Positions 54,320 to 63,581 are shown, counted from the stretch's first letter. The stretch is 64,000 bases of DNA from Agrilutibacter niabensis (GCF_042657165.1 NZ_JBHSNJ010000012.1:124001-188000), one strand, 5' to 3'. Translations and numbers: made by a program. Notes: a model not told the origin generated them from the sequence alone.

Positions 54320-55144
54320 ATGCAGACTCCCGGCACCCTTCACATCGTCGCGACGCCGATTGGCAACCTCGGCGACCTCTCCCCGCGCGCGCTCGACACG
54401 CTGCGCACGGTCGCGGCGATCTGTGCCGAGGACACCCGGCATACCCGGCAGCTGCTTTCCCACTTCGGACTGGACCGCCCGCTGCTGGCCCTGCACCAGC
54501 ACAACGAGGACGCGCAGGCCGCGCAGTTGGTGGCGCGGCTGCTCGCGGGTGACTCGCTCGCCCTGGTGTCGGATGCCGGGACGCCGCTGGTGAGCGATCC
54601 GGGTTTCCGCCTCGTCAGTGCCGCGCGCGCAGCCGGCGTCCGGGTATCCCCGGTGCCGGGTGCCTGCGCCGCGATCGCGGCGTTGAGCGTGGCGGGGCTT
54701 CCGAGCGACCGGTTCGTGTTCGAGGGTTTCCTGCCTGCCCGGTCGGCCGCTCGCCGCGAGCGGCTGTCGCGGCTTGCCGGTGAGACGCGCACGCTCATGT
54801 TTTACGAATCCGCGCATCGCATCGAGGAAACGCTGGCCGACATGGCCGCGGTGTTCGGTGGCGCGCGTCGTGCCGTGGTGGCGCGCGAACTCACCAAACT
54901 GTTCGAAACCGTGCTCGATGGCCCGTTGTCCGCGTTGCACGGGCGCGTGTCCACGGAGGCGGACCAGCGCAAGGGTGAGTTCGTGGTGATTGTCGAAGGC
55001 GCGGGCGATGACGTCGATGCGCGCATCGCCGAAGGCCAGCGGCTGTACGCGAAACTGAGCGAATACCTGAAACCGTCGCAGGCGGCGAAGCTGGCGGCTG
55101 AACTCAGTGGCGCGCCACGCAAGGCGTTGTACGGCGGCGAGTAG
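54320..55144 (+). CDS. rsmI: 16S rRNA (cytidine(1402)-2'-O)-methyltransferase RsmI
   Basis: This 274-residue SAM-dependent enzyme of the tetrapyrrole-methylase fold methylates C1402 in the decoding centre. It works with RsmH, whose gene is in the mra cluster nearby. The N-terminus GTLHIVATPIGNLGDLSPRAL, EDTRHTRQLLSHFGL, SDAGTPLVSDPGFRLV and PGACAAIAALSVAGLPSDRFVFEGFLP are diagnostic. ATG 54320 starts the conserved part. Followed by the RNase P RNA gene on the same strand. Confidence 0.96.
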   Translation: MQTPGTLHIVATPIGNLGDLSPRALDTLRTVAAICAEDTRHTRQLLSHFGLDRPLLALHQHNEDAQAAQLVARLLAGDSLALVSDAGTPLVSDPGFRLVSAARAAGVRVSPVPGACAAIAALSVAGLPSDRFVFEGFLPARSAARRERLSRLAGETRTLMFYESAHRIEETLADMAAVFGGARRAVVARELTKLFETVLDGPLSALHGRVSTEADQRKGEFVVIVEGAGDDVDARIAEGQRLYAKLSEYLKPSQAAKLAAELSGAPRKALYGGE

Positions 55145-55269
55145 ACCCGCTTCGACTCCACTCGCCAAGGCGGGCCGTCTGGCAGGCGCTAGCTCCCTTG
55201 GTAAGGGGGCGCCCCGAAGGGGCGGGGATCGGAAATGCGGAGCGGGGCCCGAAGTCTGCGCAGCAAACT

Positions 55270-55299
55270 TTGGGGCATTCGCAGGCGAAGCCGTAGAAT
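55270..55299 (+). promoter_or_regulatory. Candidate promoter for rnpB
   Basis: TTGGGG (55270-55275) and TAGAAT (55294-55299) at 18-base spacing, about ten bases before the RNA's first bases. The -35 is poor but the -10 and distance fit. Confidence 0.45.
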
Positions 55300-55308
55300 G
55301 CGCTCGGC

Positions 55309-55672
55309 GGAGTCGGCCGGACAGTCGCGTCATCCACCTTCATTTCGATGGGGGCGGGTGCCGAGGAAAGTCCGGGCTCCACAGGGCACGGTGCCAGGTA
55401 ACGCCTGGGCGGCGCGAGCCGACGGAAAGTGCAACAGAAAGATACCGCCGATGGCTCCTCGGAGATCAGGCAAGGGTGAAATGGTGCGGTAAGAGCGCAC
55501 CGCGAGTCCGGCAACGGACCGGCACGGCAAACCCCACCGGGAGCAAGACCAAATAGGGAGGCAATGCCGCGGCCCGCGGTGTCTCCGGGTAGGTTGCTTG
55601 AGCGTATCGGTGACGATGCGCCTAGAGGAATGACTGTCCACGACAGAACCCGGCTTACAGGCCGGCTCCGCC
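55309..55672 (+). ncRNA. rnpB: RNase P RNA component (type A)
   Basis: This is the catalytic RNA that trims tRNA 5' leaders. Conserved blocks are all present in order: GACAGTCGC near the 5' end, GAGGAAAGTCCGGGCTCC region, AGGGCACGGTGCCAGGTAACG, GTGCAACAGAAAGATA, AGGGTGAAATGGTGCGGTAAGAGCGCACC, GGCAAACCCCACCGGGAGCAAG, and the 3' GACTGTCCACGACAGAACCCGGCTTA. Ends were set by pairing GTCGGCCGG with CCGGC near the 3' end and may be off by a few bases. The rsmI - rnpB - mraZ order is what I know from xanthomonads. Confidence 0.96.
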
Positions 55673-55690
55673 CCTTTCCCAGGATGCCAG

Positions 55691-55727
55691 CGACGGCGGG
55701 ACGGCTTCGGCCGTCCCGCCGTCGTTT
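55691..55727 (+). terminator. Intrinsic terminator after rnpB
   Basis: A perfect 15-bp stem (CGACGGCGGGACGGC and its complement) with a TTCG tetraloop (55706-55709), then a short T-run. Very stable; it should isolate rnpB from the cell-division operon. Confidence 0.85.
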
Positions 55728-55922
55728 GGGCGTTGAAAAAGCTGGAATTGCTGCGGTGCAGCAGGCGGTCGGGCGTCGTGGGCGGGCGGCCGTTGTGCAG
55801 GGCGGCATGCCCCTCAGTCTCAAAAAATGAGACGAAACAATGCTTAGGCGACAACTGTTGATAAAGACTCTGAAGTTCGCCGCAAGCCATTGATACGCAA
55901 AGTGAATTGCCTCCAAAAAAGC
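55728..55922. other. Region between the rnpB terminator and mraZ promoter: no gene seen
   Basis: About 195 bases, with AT content rising from 55816 on. There is one small hairpin, GTCTCA-AAAAA-TGAGAC (55817-55833). Only short, low-quality open frames appear and none has a convincing start site. The region may hold regulatory binding sites. Confidence 0.6.
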
Positions 55923-55923
55923 G

Positions 55924-55951
55924 TTGACAAGCACTAGTGCAGTGCTAAGGT
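55924..55951 (+). promoter_or_regulatory. Promoter of the mra/dcw cluster
   Basis: TTGACA (55924-55929), 16-base spacer, TAAGGT (55946-55951) with TG just before the -10. It is the best promoter match in the window, 96 bases before the mraZ ATG, in an AT-rich pocket. Confidence 0.75.
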
Positions 55952-55974
55952 GGGCATCAGAGGGAAAACCGGGT
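55951..55974 (+). promoter_or_regulatory. Candidate MraZ-binding boxes
   Basis: Three GGG direct repeats follow the -10 at 10- and 9-base steps: TGGGC (55951), AGGGA (55961), CGGGT (55970). E. coli MraZ binds TGGGN repeats spaced by 5 bases in front of its own gene, so this may be an autoregulatory site; two boxes deviate at the first base. Confidence 0.5.
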
Positions 55975-56046
55975 TTTTTGTGGTTTTCTCACCGAAGGTG
56001 ACCCCAAAGCCGCCCGAAAGAGGCGGAAAACGTGGCAGGCAGGCGA

Positions 56047-56493
56047 ATGTTCCAGGGCGAGACCGCCATCACGATCGACGACAAGGGCCGGCTGGCGGTG
56101 CCAACCGCCTACCGTGAGCTCGTCGCGCGCGAATGCGGCAACCGCCTGGTCATCACCTACAACCCCTTCGAATCCGGTTCCCTCTGGCTGTATCCGCTGG
56201 CGGTCTGGGAGCGCGTGCGCGACCAGGTCAACGCCCTGCCCAAGGCGAAGAAGGTCAATCGATCGATGCAGCTGAAGCTGGTCGGCGCCGCCGAGTTCGT
56301 CGAACTCGACGGCAATGGCCGCATCAGCATCCCCGCCAGCCATCGCGCGGCGGTCGCCATCGAGAAGAAGGCCGTGCTGCTGGGCATGGGCGAGAAATTC
56401 GAGTTGTGGAGCGAGCAGGCGCACCACGCACAGATCCGTCAGACGGTGACCGACGACGATCTGAGCGACGAGCTGCTCGAGCTGCAGCTGTGA
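56047..56493 (+). CDS. mraZ: Division/cell wall cluster transcriptional repressor MraZ
   Basis: This 148-residue protein has two AbrB-like (SpoVT) half-domains: MFQGETAITIDDKGRLAVPTAYREL and FVELDGNGRISIPASHRAAV, each with the DxxGRxxxP pattern, forming a ring-shaped DNA binder that represses this cluster. ATG 56047 equals the usual start; a GTG at 56032 with GAGG upstream would add five residues. Its stop overlaps the rsmH GTG. C-terminal ELLELQL is typical. Candidate binding sites lie in its leader. Confidence 0.95.
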   Translation: MFQGETAITIDDKGRLAVPTAYRELVARECGNRLVITYNPFESGSLWLYPLAVWERVRDQVNALPKAKKVNRSMQLKLVGAAEFVELDGNGRISIPASHRAAVAIEKKAVLLGMGEKFELWSEQAHHAQIRQTVTDDDLSDELLELQL

Positions 56494-57443
56494 CGGCGGG
56501 TGGCGGCGGACGCGACGCAGCGTCCGGCCACCTTCCGGTCATGTATCGGCAGTGCCTGGAGGCCCTGCAGGTCAAGGCGGAAGGAACGTATCTGGACGGC
56601 ACGTTCGGGCGCGGCGGGCATGCGCGCGGCGTGCTGCAACTGCTCGGCGCCGGAGGCCGGCTGCTGCTGATGGACAAGGATCCCGAAGCGATCGCCGTTG
56701 CCGAACGTGAGTTCGGCGCGGATGCGCGCGTGGCGATCTTCCGCGGCAGCTTTGCCCAACTCGCGCAGTGGAATGCGACCGCGGCGGGTCTGGACGGCGT
56801 ATTGCTCGACCTCGGCGTGTCGTCGCCGCAACTGGATGTCGCCGAACGCGGCTTCAGCTTCGGCAAGGACGGCCCGCTGGACATGCGCATGGATCCGGAC
56901 TCCGGCGAAAGCGCCGCGCAGTGGCTGGCCACCGCCTCCGACAAGGACATCGCCGACGTGCTTTGGATCTACGGCGAGGAGCGCATGAGCCGCCGCATCG
57001 CCCGTGCCATCGTCGCGCGCCGCGTGGAACAGCCGATCCTCCGCACCGCACAGTTGGCCGACCTGATCGCCTCGGTGGTGCCGCGCGGCGACCAGAAGAT
57101 CCATCCGGCCACCCGTAGCTTCCAGGCCATCCGCATCTTCATCAATCGCGAGCTGGCCGACCTCGAAGCCGGCCTCGATGCCGCCCATGCGCGCCTCAAG
57201 CCGGGCGGCCGCCTGGCCGTCATCAGCTTCCACTCGCTGGAAGACCGCATCGTCAAGCAGTTCATCGTCCGTCACGCCAAGGCGCCGCCGGCCAATCGCC
57301 GCATGCCGGTGGAAATCGCCTTCACGCCGACGCTCAAGGCGATTGGCGACGCGCAGAAAGCCGATCCGGCGGAAACCGCGGCCAATCCGCGTGCGCGCAG
57401 CGCCGTGCTGCGCGTGGCCGAAAAATTGCCGGAGGCCGCATGA
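56490..57443 (+). CDS. rsmH: 16S rRNA (cytosine(1402)-N4)-methyltransferase RsmH
   Basis: The enzyme (317 residues) methylates N4 of C1402, the same nucleotide RsmI modifies. Family segments: HLPVMYRQCLEAL, YLDGTFGRGGHARGVL (SAM motif I), LLLMDKDPEAI, LDGVLLDLGVSSPQLDVAERGFSF, HPATRSFQAIRIFINREL and VISFHSLEDRIVKQFI. It starts at GTG 56490 overlapping the mraZ stop (GTGA), which gives a short Gly-rich N-terminal extension. Also called mraW. ATGA overlap with ftsL. Confidence 0.95.
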   Translation: MTAGGGGRDAASGHLPVMYRQCLEALQVKAEGTYLDGTFGRGGHARGVLQLLGAGGRLLLMDKDPEAIAVAEREFGADARVAIFRGSFAQLAQWNATAAGLDGVLLDLGVSSPQLDVAERGFSFGKDGPLDMRMDPDSGESAAQWLATASDKDIADVLWIYGEERMSRRIARAIVARRVEQPILRTAQLADLIASVVPRGDQKIHPATRSFQAIRIFINRELADLEAGLDAAHARLKPGGRLAVISFHSLEDRIVKQFIVRHAKAPPANRRMPVEIAFTPTLKAIGDAQKADPAETAANPRARSAVLRVAEKLPEAA

Positions 57444-57706
57444 CCTGGCGCCTCCTGGTCACCGTACTGGCCCTGGCAAACGTGGTGACCGCGCTCGCCG
57501 TAGTCCACGCCCGCCATCAGCATCGCCAACTGTTCGTACAGGCCACGAGGCTGGAAAAAGCCCGTGACGAGCTCAATATCGAATTCGGCCGGCTGCAGCT
57601 GGAGCAGGCGACCTGGGCGGAGAGCAATCGCATCGACCAGGTCGCGCGTGACCGGCTCGGCATGAAGTTTCCGGAAGGCGCCGAAACCGTGGTGATCAGG
57701 CCATGA
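57440..57706 (+). CDS. ftsL: Cell division protein FtsL
   Basis: This 88-residue bitopic protein has one membrane helix (about 4-22) and a periplasmic helix with heptad features (LEKARDELNIEFGRLQLEQAT), ending in GMKFPEGAETVVI. It joins FtsB and FtsQ to activate FtsW/FtsI. ATG overlaps the rsmH stop, and its stop overlaps the ftsI start. Length is normal. Though sequence conservation is low, the C-terminal pattern RLGM...P and the position between rsmH and ftsI make the call secure. Confidence 0.93.
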   Translation: MTWRLLVTVLALANVVTALAVVHARHQHRQLFVQATRLEKARDELNIEFGRLQLEQATWAESNRIDQVARDRLGMKFPEGAETVVIRP

Positions 57707-59631
57707 GCGCCCGCAACGACCGCAACCGCCAGCACCTCGTCGGCCGCGTGGCCGACGCGTTGCGCGCACGCATCGACGCCAAGCCGGCGGCGGGCAATGC
57801 GCGCGCGCGCCACCAGCGTGGTGGCCTCGACCTGCGCAAGCGCCTGCTGATCGTTGCCGGCGTGCTGGGACTGGGCTCGCTGGCATTGGTCGTCCGCGCC
57901 TTCAACGTGCAGGTGGTGAACAGCGACTTCTACCTGCAGCAGGGCCAGGCCCGTTCGCTGCGCGAGATTCCGATCCCGACCTCGCGCGGCATGATCACCG
58001 ATCGCAACGGCGAACCGCTCGCCGTGTCGACGCCGGTCGAATCGGTGTGGGGCAATCCGAAGGAGTTGCTGGAAAATCCCGCACGCATCCCGGAGCTCGC
58101 CAGGGCGCTGGACGTGCCGGTCGACGTGCTCACGCGCAAGCTCACGCAGCGTTCGAGCAAGGAATTCCTCTACCTCAAGCGCCGCATCAGCCCCGAACAG
58201 GCACGCCGCATCCTCGCCCACGACATTCCGGGCGTGTTCTCGCAGCGCGAGTTCCGCCGCTTCTACCCGCAGGGCGAGGCGATGGCGCATGTGCTCGGCT
58301 TCACCAACGTCGATGACCGTGGGCAGGAAGGTCTGGAGCTGTCCTTCGACCACATCCTCAGCGGCAAGCCCGGCTCCAAGCGGGTGATCCGCGACGGCCA
58401 GGGCCGCATCGTCGAGAGCGTCGACCTGATCAAGCCGGCCGAGCCCGGCCACGACCTCACGCTCACCATCGACCGCCGCATCCAGTTCCTCGCCTATCGC
58501 GAGCTGCGCAACCAGATGGTCAAGACCGGTGCCAGCAGCGGTTCGGCGGTGGTGCTCGACATCGCCACCGGCGAGGTGCTGGCGATGGTGAACCTGCCCA
58601 GCTACAACCCCAACGCCGTGGCGATGGGCAACATCGACGCGCACCGCAATCGCGCGGTGACCGACGTGTTCGAACCCGGTTCGACCATGAAGCCGATCAC
58701 CGTGGCCGCCGCGCTCAACGCGCGCATCGTCACGCCGGATACGCGCGTCGACCTCAACCCGGGCTGGATGGCGCTGGATCGCAAGTACACCGTGCGCGAC
58801 CACAACAACTACGGCGTGCAGACGGTCACCGGCATCATCACCAAGAGCTCCAACATCGGGGCGGCGAAGCTCGCCGCGCGGATGGACGACAAGTATTTCT
58901 ACGAATTCATCCGCCGGTTCGGTTACGGACAGAAGCCGGAGAGTGGCTTCCCGGGCGAATCGGCCGGCGTGCTCGCGCCGCCGTCGCGCTGGAGCGGAAC
59001 CACCAAGGCCACGATGTCCTATGGCTACGGCCTGTCGGCGACTCCGCTGCAGATCGCGATGGTCTACGCGTCGCTCGGCAACGGCGGCAAGCTGATCACG
59101 CCGACCTTCGTGAAGGGAGAACGCCACGAACCCAGGCAGGCGCTCGATCCGCAGGTCGCGCACGAAGTCATGCGCATGATGCAGACCGTGACCGAAACCG
59201 GCGGTACCGCGACGCAGGCGGCGATCCTCGGCTACCACGTCGCGGGCAAGACCGGCACGGCGCGCAAGTTCAGCGAGACCGGCGGCTATACCCGCCGCTA
59301 CCTTTCGTATTTTGCTGGCGTGGTACCGGTGCAGAATCCGCGGTTCTCGATGGTCGTGGTCGTCAATGATCCGGACCCGGAACGCGGCTACTTCGGCGGC
59401 CTGGTGTCGGCGCCGGTATTCCGCAACGTCATGGACGGCGCGCTGCGCCTGATGGACGTGCCGCCGGACGACATCGACACCTGGATGGCGGCCCAGGCCA
59501 AGACCCAGCACACCAATGAACTGCGCGGCGAAGAAGGGCCGGTCCTGCCCGATGCCTCCGCCGCAACGCCGCTGGCTGACGCCACGCTGCCCGCACCGGT
59601 CGGCGCCCCAACGGCCGGAGGCACGCAATGA
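57703..59631 (+). CDS. ftsI: Division-specific peptidoglycan transpeptidase FtsI (PBP3)
   Basis: The 642-residue protein cross-links septal peptidoglycan. A membrane helix (about 48-68) anchors it, a pedestal domain follows (GMITDRNGEPLAVSTPV), and the transpeptidase has STMK (S327-K330), SSN (S382-N384) and KTG (K516-G518), the three catalytic motifs. The C-terminal 40 residues after the fold are rich in Ala, Pro and Thr, a longer tail than in E. coli. Works with FtsW at the end of this window. ATGA overlaps on both sides. Confidence 0.96.
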   Translation: MSARNDRNRQHLVGRVADALRARIDAKPAAGNARARHQRGGLDLRKRLLIVAGVLGLGSLALVVRAFNVQVVNSDFYLQQGQARSLREIPIPTSRGMITDRNGEPLAVSTPVESVWGNPKELLENPARIPELARALDVPVDVLTRKLTQRSSKEFLYLKRRISPEQARRILAHDIPGVFSQREFRRFYPQGEAMAHVLGFTNVDDRGQEGLELSFDHILSGKPGSKRVIRDGQGRIVESVDLIKPAEPGHDLTLTIDRRIQFLAYRELRNQMVKTGASSGSAVVLDIATGEVLAMVNLPSYNPNAVAMGNIDAHRNRAVTDVFEPGSTMKPITVAAALNARIVTPDTRVDLNPGWMALDRKYTVRDHNNYGVQTVTGIITKSSNIGAAKLAARMDDKYFYEFIRRFGYGQKPESGFPGESAGVLAPPSRWSGTTKATMSYGYGLSATPLQIAMVYASLGNGGKLITPTFVKGERHEPRQALDPQVAHEVMRMMQTVTETGGTATQAAILGYHVAGKTGTARKFSETGGYTRRYLSYFAGVVPVQNPRFSMVVVVNDPDPERGYFGGLVSAPVFRNVMDGALRLMDVPPDDIDTWMAAQAKTQHTNELRGEEGPVLPDASAATPLADATLPAPVGAPTAGGTQ

Positions 59632-61100
59632 GCCGCGACGTGCTCCTGCGCGACCTGCTGCCCGACGTCGCCGGTATCCCCGGCGATCTGCGCATCAACG
59701 GCCTGGTGATGGACAGCCGTGACGTCGCGCCCGGCCATGCATTCGTCGCGATCTCGGGCTTCGGCGCGCACGGATTGCGGTTCGTCGAGCAGGCGCGCGC
59801 CGCGGGCGCGGTCGCGATCCTGTTCGAACCGCCAGCGCCTGTGGACGTGCCCGCGCCGGCAGATGCGATTGCCGTGCCGAACCTGCGTGCGCGCCTGGGC
59901 GAGCTCGCCGACCGCTTCCACGGTCGCGCCACCGAAGCGATGACCGTGGTCGGCGTCACCGGCACCAACGGCAAGACTTCGACCGTGCAGCTGCTGGCGC
60001 AGGCCTGGACGTTGCGTGGTACCCGCTGCGGCACGATCGGCACGCTGGGTGCGGGCCTGTACGGGCAGGTGACGCCGACCGGATTCACCACGCCGCTGGT
60101 GCTCAAGCTGCACGAATTGCTCGCGCAGATGCATGACGCGGGCGCCCAGGCGGTGGCGATGGAGGTCAGCTCGCACGCGCTCGACCAGGGGCGCGTGGAT
60201 GGCGTGCATTTCGACGTGGGTGTGTTCACCAACCTCACCCGCGACCATCTGGACTACCACGGCGACATGGATGCCTACGGCGCGGCCAAGTCGCGCCTGT
60301 TCGTGTGGCCGGGCCTGAAGGCCGCCGCGATCAACCTCGACGACGACTACGGCCGCGGCCTGCACGCACGCCTGCCCGCGTCGGTGACAGCGGTGGGATT
60401 GAGCTCGCGCGGCGCGACAGACGCCACGCTGCGCGCCGACGGATTGCGATTGGATGGTGCAGGCATCGCCTTCGACCTCGTCGACGCCAACGAATCCCAT
60501 CCCGTGCGCTCGCCGCTGCTGGGACGCTTCAATGTCGACAACCTGCTGGCAGTGGCCGGCGCGCTGCGCGCACTGGGCGAGCAGCCCGCGCAGATCGCCG
60601 CGACGCTGTCGCGGCTGCAGCCGATCCACGGGCGCATGAACCGCCTCGGTGGCGATGGCGCCAAGCCGCTGGTCGTCATCGACTACGCCCACACCCCCGA
60701 CGCGCTCGAGCAGGCGCTGCAGTCGCTGCACGCGCACGTCCAGGCGCGCCTGATCTGCGTGTTCGGTTGCGGCGGCGAGCGCGATCGCGGCAAGCGCCCG
60801 CAGATGGCCGCGATTGCCGAAGCCAACGCCGACCTCGTGATCGTCACCGACGACAACCCGCGCGCCGAAGACGGTGACCGGATCGTGGCCGACATCCTTG
60901 CCGGTTTCGCCCACGCCGACGCCGTGATCGTGCAGCGCGACCGCGCCGCCGCCATCGCGCGGGCGATCGGCGAGGCCGGCCCCAACGACATCGTGCTCAT
61001 CGCCGGCAAGGGCCATGAGCCGTACCAGGAAATCAACGGCGTGCAGCATCCCTTCGACGACACGGAAGTGGCGCGGGCCAGGCTGGAGGTGCGCTCATGA
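59628..61100 (+). CDS. murE: UDP-MurNAc-tripeptide synthetase MurE (meso-DAP adding)
   Basis: This 490-residue ATP-dependent ligase adds meso-diaminopimelate to UDP-MurNAc-Ala-Glu. The ATP loop is VTGTNGKTSTV, followed by the KLHELLAQMHDAGAQAVAMEVSSHAL region and the third domain with VIDYAHTPDALEQAL. DNPR (in TDDNPRAEDG) is the signature of enzymes that take meso-DAP rather than lysine, consistent with Gram-negative wall. Overlaps with ftsI and murF by four bases. Confidence 0.96.
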   Translation: MSRDVLLRDLLPDVAGIPGDLRINGLVMDSRDVAPGHAFVAISGFGAHGLRFVEQARAAGAVAILFEPPAPVDVPAPADAIAVPNLRARLGELADRFHGRATEAMTVVGVTGTNGKTSTVQLLAQAWTLRGTRCGTIGTLGAGLYGQVTPTGFTTPLVLKLHELLAQMHDAGAQAVAMEVSSHALDQGRVDGVHFDVGVFTNLTRDHLDYHGDMDAYGAAKSRLFVWPGLKAAAINLDDDYGRGLHARLPASVTAVGLSSRGATDATLRADGLRLDGAGIAFDLVDANESHPVRSPLLGRFNVDNLLAVAGALRALGEQPAQIAATLSRLQPIHGRMNRLGGDGAKPLVVIDYAHTPDALEQALQSLHAHVQARLICVFGCGGERDRGKRPQMAAIAEANADLVIVTDDNPRAEDGDRIVADILAGFAHADAVIVQRDRAAAIARAIGEAGPNDIVLIAGKGHEPYQEINGVQHPFDDTEVARARLEVRS

Positions 61101-62506
61101 AGCCGCTGCTGCTTTCCGACGTCGCCCGCATGACCGGTGGTCGCCTGCATGGCAACGACGTGGTGATCGACGCGATCGCTACCGATACGCGCGCATTGCT
61201 GGTCGGTGGCCGCTCATTGTTCGTTGCGTTGAAGGGCGAGCGTTTCGATGGACATGACCATGTCGCGGCCGCCGCGGAGGGTGGTGTCGCCGCGGCGCTG
61301 GTGTCGCACCTCGTCGATGCCTCGATTCCGAGCGGCACGCTGCCGCAGGTGGTGGTGGCCGACACCCAGCGCGCGCTGGCCGATTTCGCCGCGGCCGTGC
61401 AGCGCGATCGCACCGGTACCAGGGTCGTCGGTATCACCGGCAGCAACGGCAAGACCAGCGTGAAGACGCTGACGATGGCGATCCTGTCGCGCGCTGGTCG
61501 TGCCTACGCCAATCCGGGCAACCGCAACAACGAGATCGGACTGCCGCTGTCGGTGCTGGACGCCCCGGAGGACGCGCAGTTCGCCGTCTACGAGATGGGC
61601 GCCGGCCAGCCGGGCGACATCGCCTACCTGACCGCGGTGGCGCGTCCGGACGTGGCCATCGTCAACAACATCGCCCCCGCGCACCTGGAGCGCATGGGCA
61701 GCCTGCTGGGCGTCGCCGACACCAAGGGCGCGATCTACGACGCCCTGCCCGATGACGGGGTCGCGGTGATCAACGCCGACGAAGCCTTCGCGCCGTTCTT
61801 CGCCGAGCGCGCGCACGGCCATCGCCTGATCCGCTTCGGCCTCGAGTCGAGCGCCGATGTCACCGCGCGCGACATCGCGCCGAACGACGGCGGCTCGCGC
61901 TTCATCCTGGTCGCGCCGCAGGGCGAAGCCACGATCGAGTTGGCCATGCCGGGTCGCCACAACGTGCGCAATGCGCTGGCGGCTGCTTCGATCGCGCTCG
62001 GGCTTGGCGTCACGCTGGAGGTGATTGCCGCCGGCCTCAACGCCGCCGAACCCGTTGCCGGCCGGCTCATCGCCCATCGCCTCGGCAACGGTGCGGTCCT
62101 GATCGACGACAGTTACAACGCGAATCCCGGCTCGCTGGTTGCCGCCATCGACACGCTGGCCGAAGTCAGCCGCGGCGGCGAGGGCTGGCTGGTGCTCGGC
62201 GACATGCGCGAACTCGGCGCCGACGCCGCGCAGATGCACGCGGAAATGGGGCGCCGCGCGAAGGCGGCGGGGCTCAAGCGCCTGTACACGCTCGGGCCGC
62301 TCAGCGCCGAAGCGGCCCAGGCCTTCGGCGAAGGCGCCACGCAGTTCGACAGCCACGACGCACTGACCGCCGCGCTGCGCAGTGAACTGCGCAACGGCGT
62401 CCGCGTATTGGTGAAAGGCTCGCGCGGCAGTGCCATGGACACCATCGTGAAGGCGGTGCTCGCCTCCGAAACGTCAGCCGGGGAGGGCGCGACGCATGCT
62501 TCTTGA
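61097..62506 (+). CDS. murF: UDP-MurNAc-tripeptide:D-Ala-D-Ala ligase MurF
   Basis: This 469-residue ligase completes the cytoplasmic pentapeptide by adding D-Ala-D-Ala. The ATP loop is GITGSNGKTSVKTL; other family segments are NPGNRNNEIGLPLSVL, EMGAGQPGDIAYLTAV, PGRHNVRNALAAASIAL and DDSYNANPGSLVAAIDTL. ATG overlaps the murE stop. It overlaps the mraY start by 11 bases. In the order murE-murF-mraY typical of gammaproteobacteria. Confidence 0.96.
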   Translation: MKPLLLSDVARMTGGRLHGNDVVIDAIATDTRALLVGGRSLFVALKGERFDGHDHVAAAAEGGVAAALVSHLVDASIPSGTLPQVVVADTQRALADFAAAVQRDRTGTRVVGITGSNGKTSVKTLTMAILSRAGRAYANPGNRNNEIGLPLSVLDAPEDAQFAVYEMGAGQPGDIAYLTAVARPDVAIVNNIAPAHLERMGSLLGVADTKGAIYDALPDDGVAVINADEAFAPFFAERAHGHRLIRFGLESSADVTARDIAPNDGGSRFILVAPQGEATIELAMPGRHNVRNALAAASIALGLGVTLEVIAAGLNAAEPVAGRLIAHRLGNGAVLIDDSYNANPGSLVAAIDTLAEVSRGGEGWLVLGDMRELGADAAQMHAEMGRRAKAAGLKRLYTLGPLSAEAAQAFGEGATQFDSHDALTAALRSELRNGVRVLVKGSRGSAMDTIVKAVLASETSAGEGATHAS

Positions 62507-63581
62507 ACTGTTCCGCTGGCTAGAACAGCTGCAAAGCCTCTTCGGGCTGTTCGGCTACCTCACCTTCCGCGGCATCCTCGCGGCGCTGACGGCGCTGTTC
62601 CTGTCGCTGTGGTGGGGCCCCGCGGTGATCCGTCGCCTCGCCCAGCTAAAGGGTGGCCAGCCGATCCGCAAGGAGGGCCCGCAGTCGCACTTCTCCAAGG
62701 CCGGCACGCCGACGATGGGCGGCGCGCTGATCCTGCTCACCATCCTGGCCTCCGTGCTGCTGTGGGGCGACCTGCGCAACCGCTACGTGTGGCTGGTGAT
62801 GGCGGTGATGGTCGCGTTCGGCTGGATCGGCTGGTGGGACGACTGGATCAAGATCGTCAAGCGCGATCCCAACGGCATGAAGTCGCGCACCAAGTACTTC
62901 CTGCAGTCGCTGTTCGGCCTCGGCGCCGGCCTGTTCCTGTACTACACCGCCGACGCGCCGGCGGCGACGACCTTCTATATCCCGTTCTTCAAGGCGGTCG
63001 CGCTGCCGCTGGTCAGCATCAGCTTCGTCTTCATCGCCTATCTGTGGATCGTCGGGTTCTCGAACGCGGTGAACCTGACCGACGGCCTCGACGGGCTCGC
63101 CATTATGCCGACCGTGCTCGTGGCCTGTGCGCTGGGCGTATTCGCCTACGCCTCCGGCAACGCGGTGTTCTCCAACTACCTGCAGATTCCGCAGGTGCCG
63201 GGTGCCGGTGAGCTGGTGATCATCTGCGCGGCGATCGCCGGCGCAGGCCTGGGCTTCCTGTGGTTCAACACCTATCCCGCCATGGTGTTCATGGGCGACA
63301 TCGGCGCACTCTCACTGGGCGCGGTGCTCGGTTGCATCGCCGTGATCGTCCGCCAGGAACTCGTGCTGGTGATCATGGGCGGAATCTTCGTCGTCGAGAC
63401 GCTCTCGGTGATGATCCAGGTCGCCTCGTTCAAGCTCACTGGCAAGCGCGTGTTCCGGATGGCGCCGATCCACCACCACTTCGAATTGAAGGGGTGGCCG
63501 GAGCCGCGCGTGATCGTGCGCTTCTGGATCATCTCGGTGATCCTCGTCCTCGTCGGCCTGGCGACATTGAAGGTGCGCTGA
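62496..63581 (+). CDS. mraY: Phospho-MurNAc-pentapeptide transferase MraY
   Basis: This 361-residue, roughly ten-helix enzyme transfers phospho-MurNAc-pentapeptide to undecaprenyl phosphate, giving lipid I. Catalytic motifs seen are GWWDDWIK, NLTDGLDGLAI and the loop HHHFELKGWPE. ATG 62496 lies inside the murF end; the N-terminus MLLELFRWLEQLQSLFGLFGYLTFR is as in family members. Its stop shares a base with the ftsW start (TGATG). Confidence 0.96.
   Translation: MLLELFRWLEQLQSLFGLFGYLTFRGILAALTALFLSLWWGPAVIRRLAQLKGGQPIRKEGPQSHFSKAGTPTMGGALILLTILASVLLWGDLRNRYVWLVMAVMVAFGWIGWWDDWIKIVKRDPNGMKSRTKYFLQSLFGLGAGLFLYYTADAPAATTFYIPFFKAVALPLVSISFVFIAYLWIVGFSNAVNLTDGLDGLAIMPTVLVACALGVFAYASGNAVFSNYLQIPQVPGAGELVIICAAIAGAGLGFLWFNTYPAMVFMGDIGALSLGAVLGCIAVIVRQELVLVIMGGIFVVETLSVMIQVASFKLTGKRVFRMAPIHHHFELKGWPEPRVIVRFWIISVILVLVGLATLKVR

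Noticed and set aside
55728..55922. Small genes between rnpB and mraZ
   Set aside because: Frames are short, have no ribosome binding site and no family resemblance.
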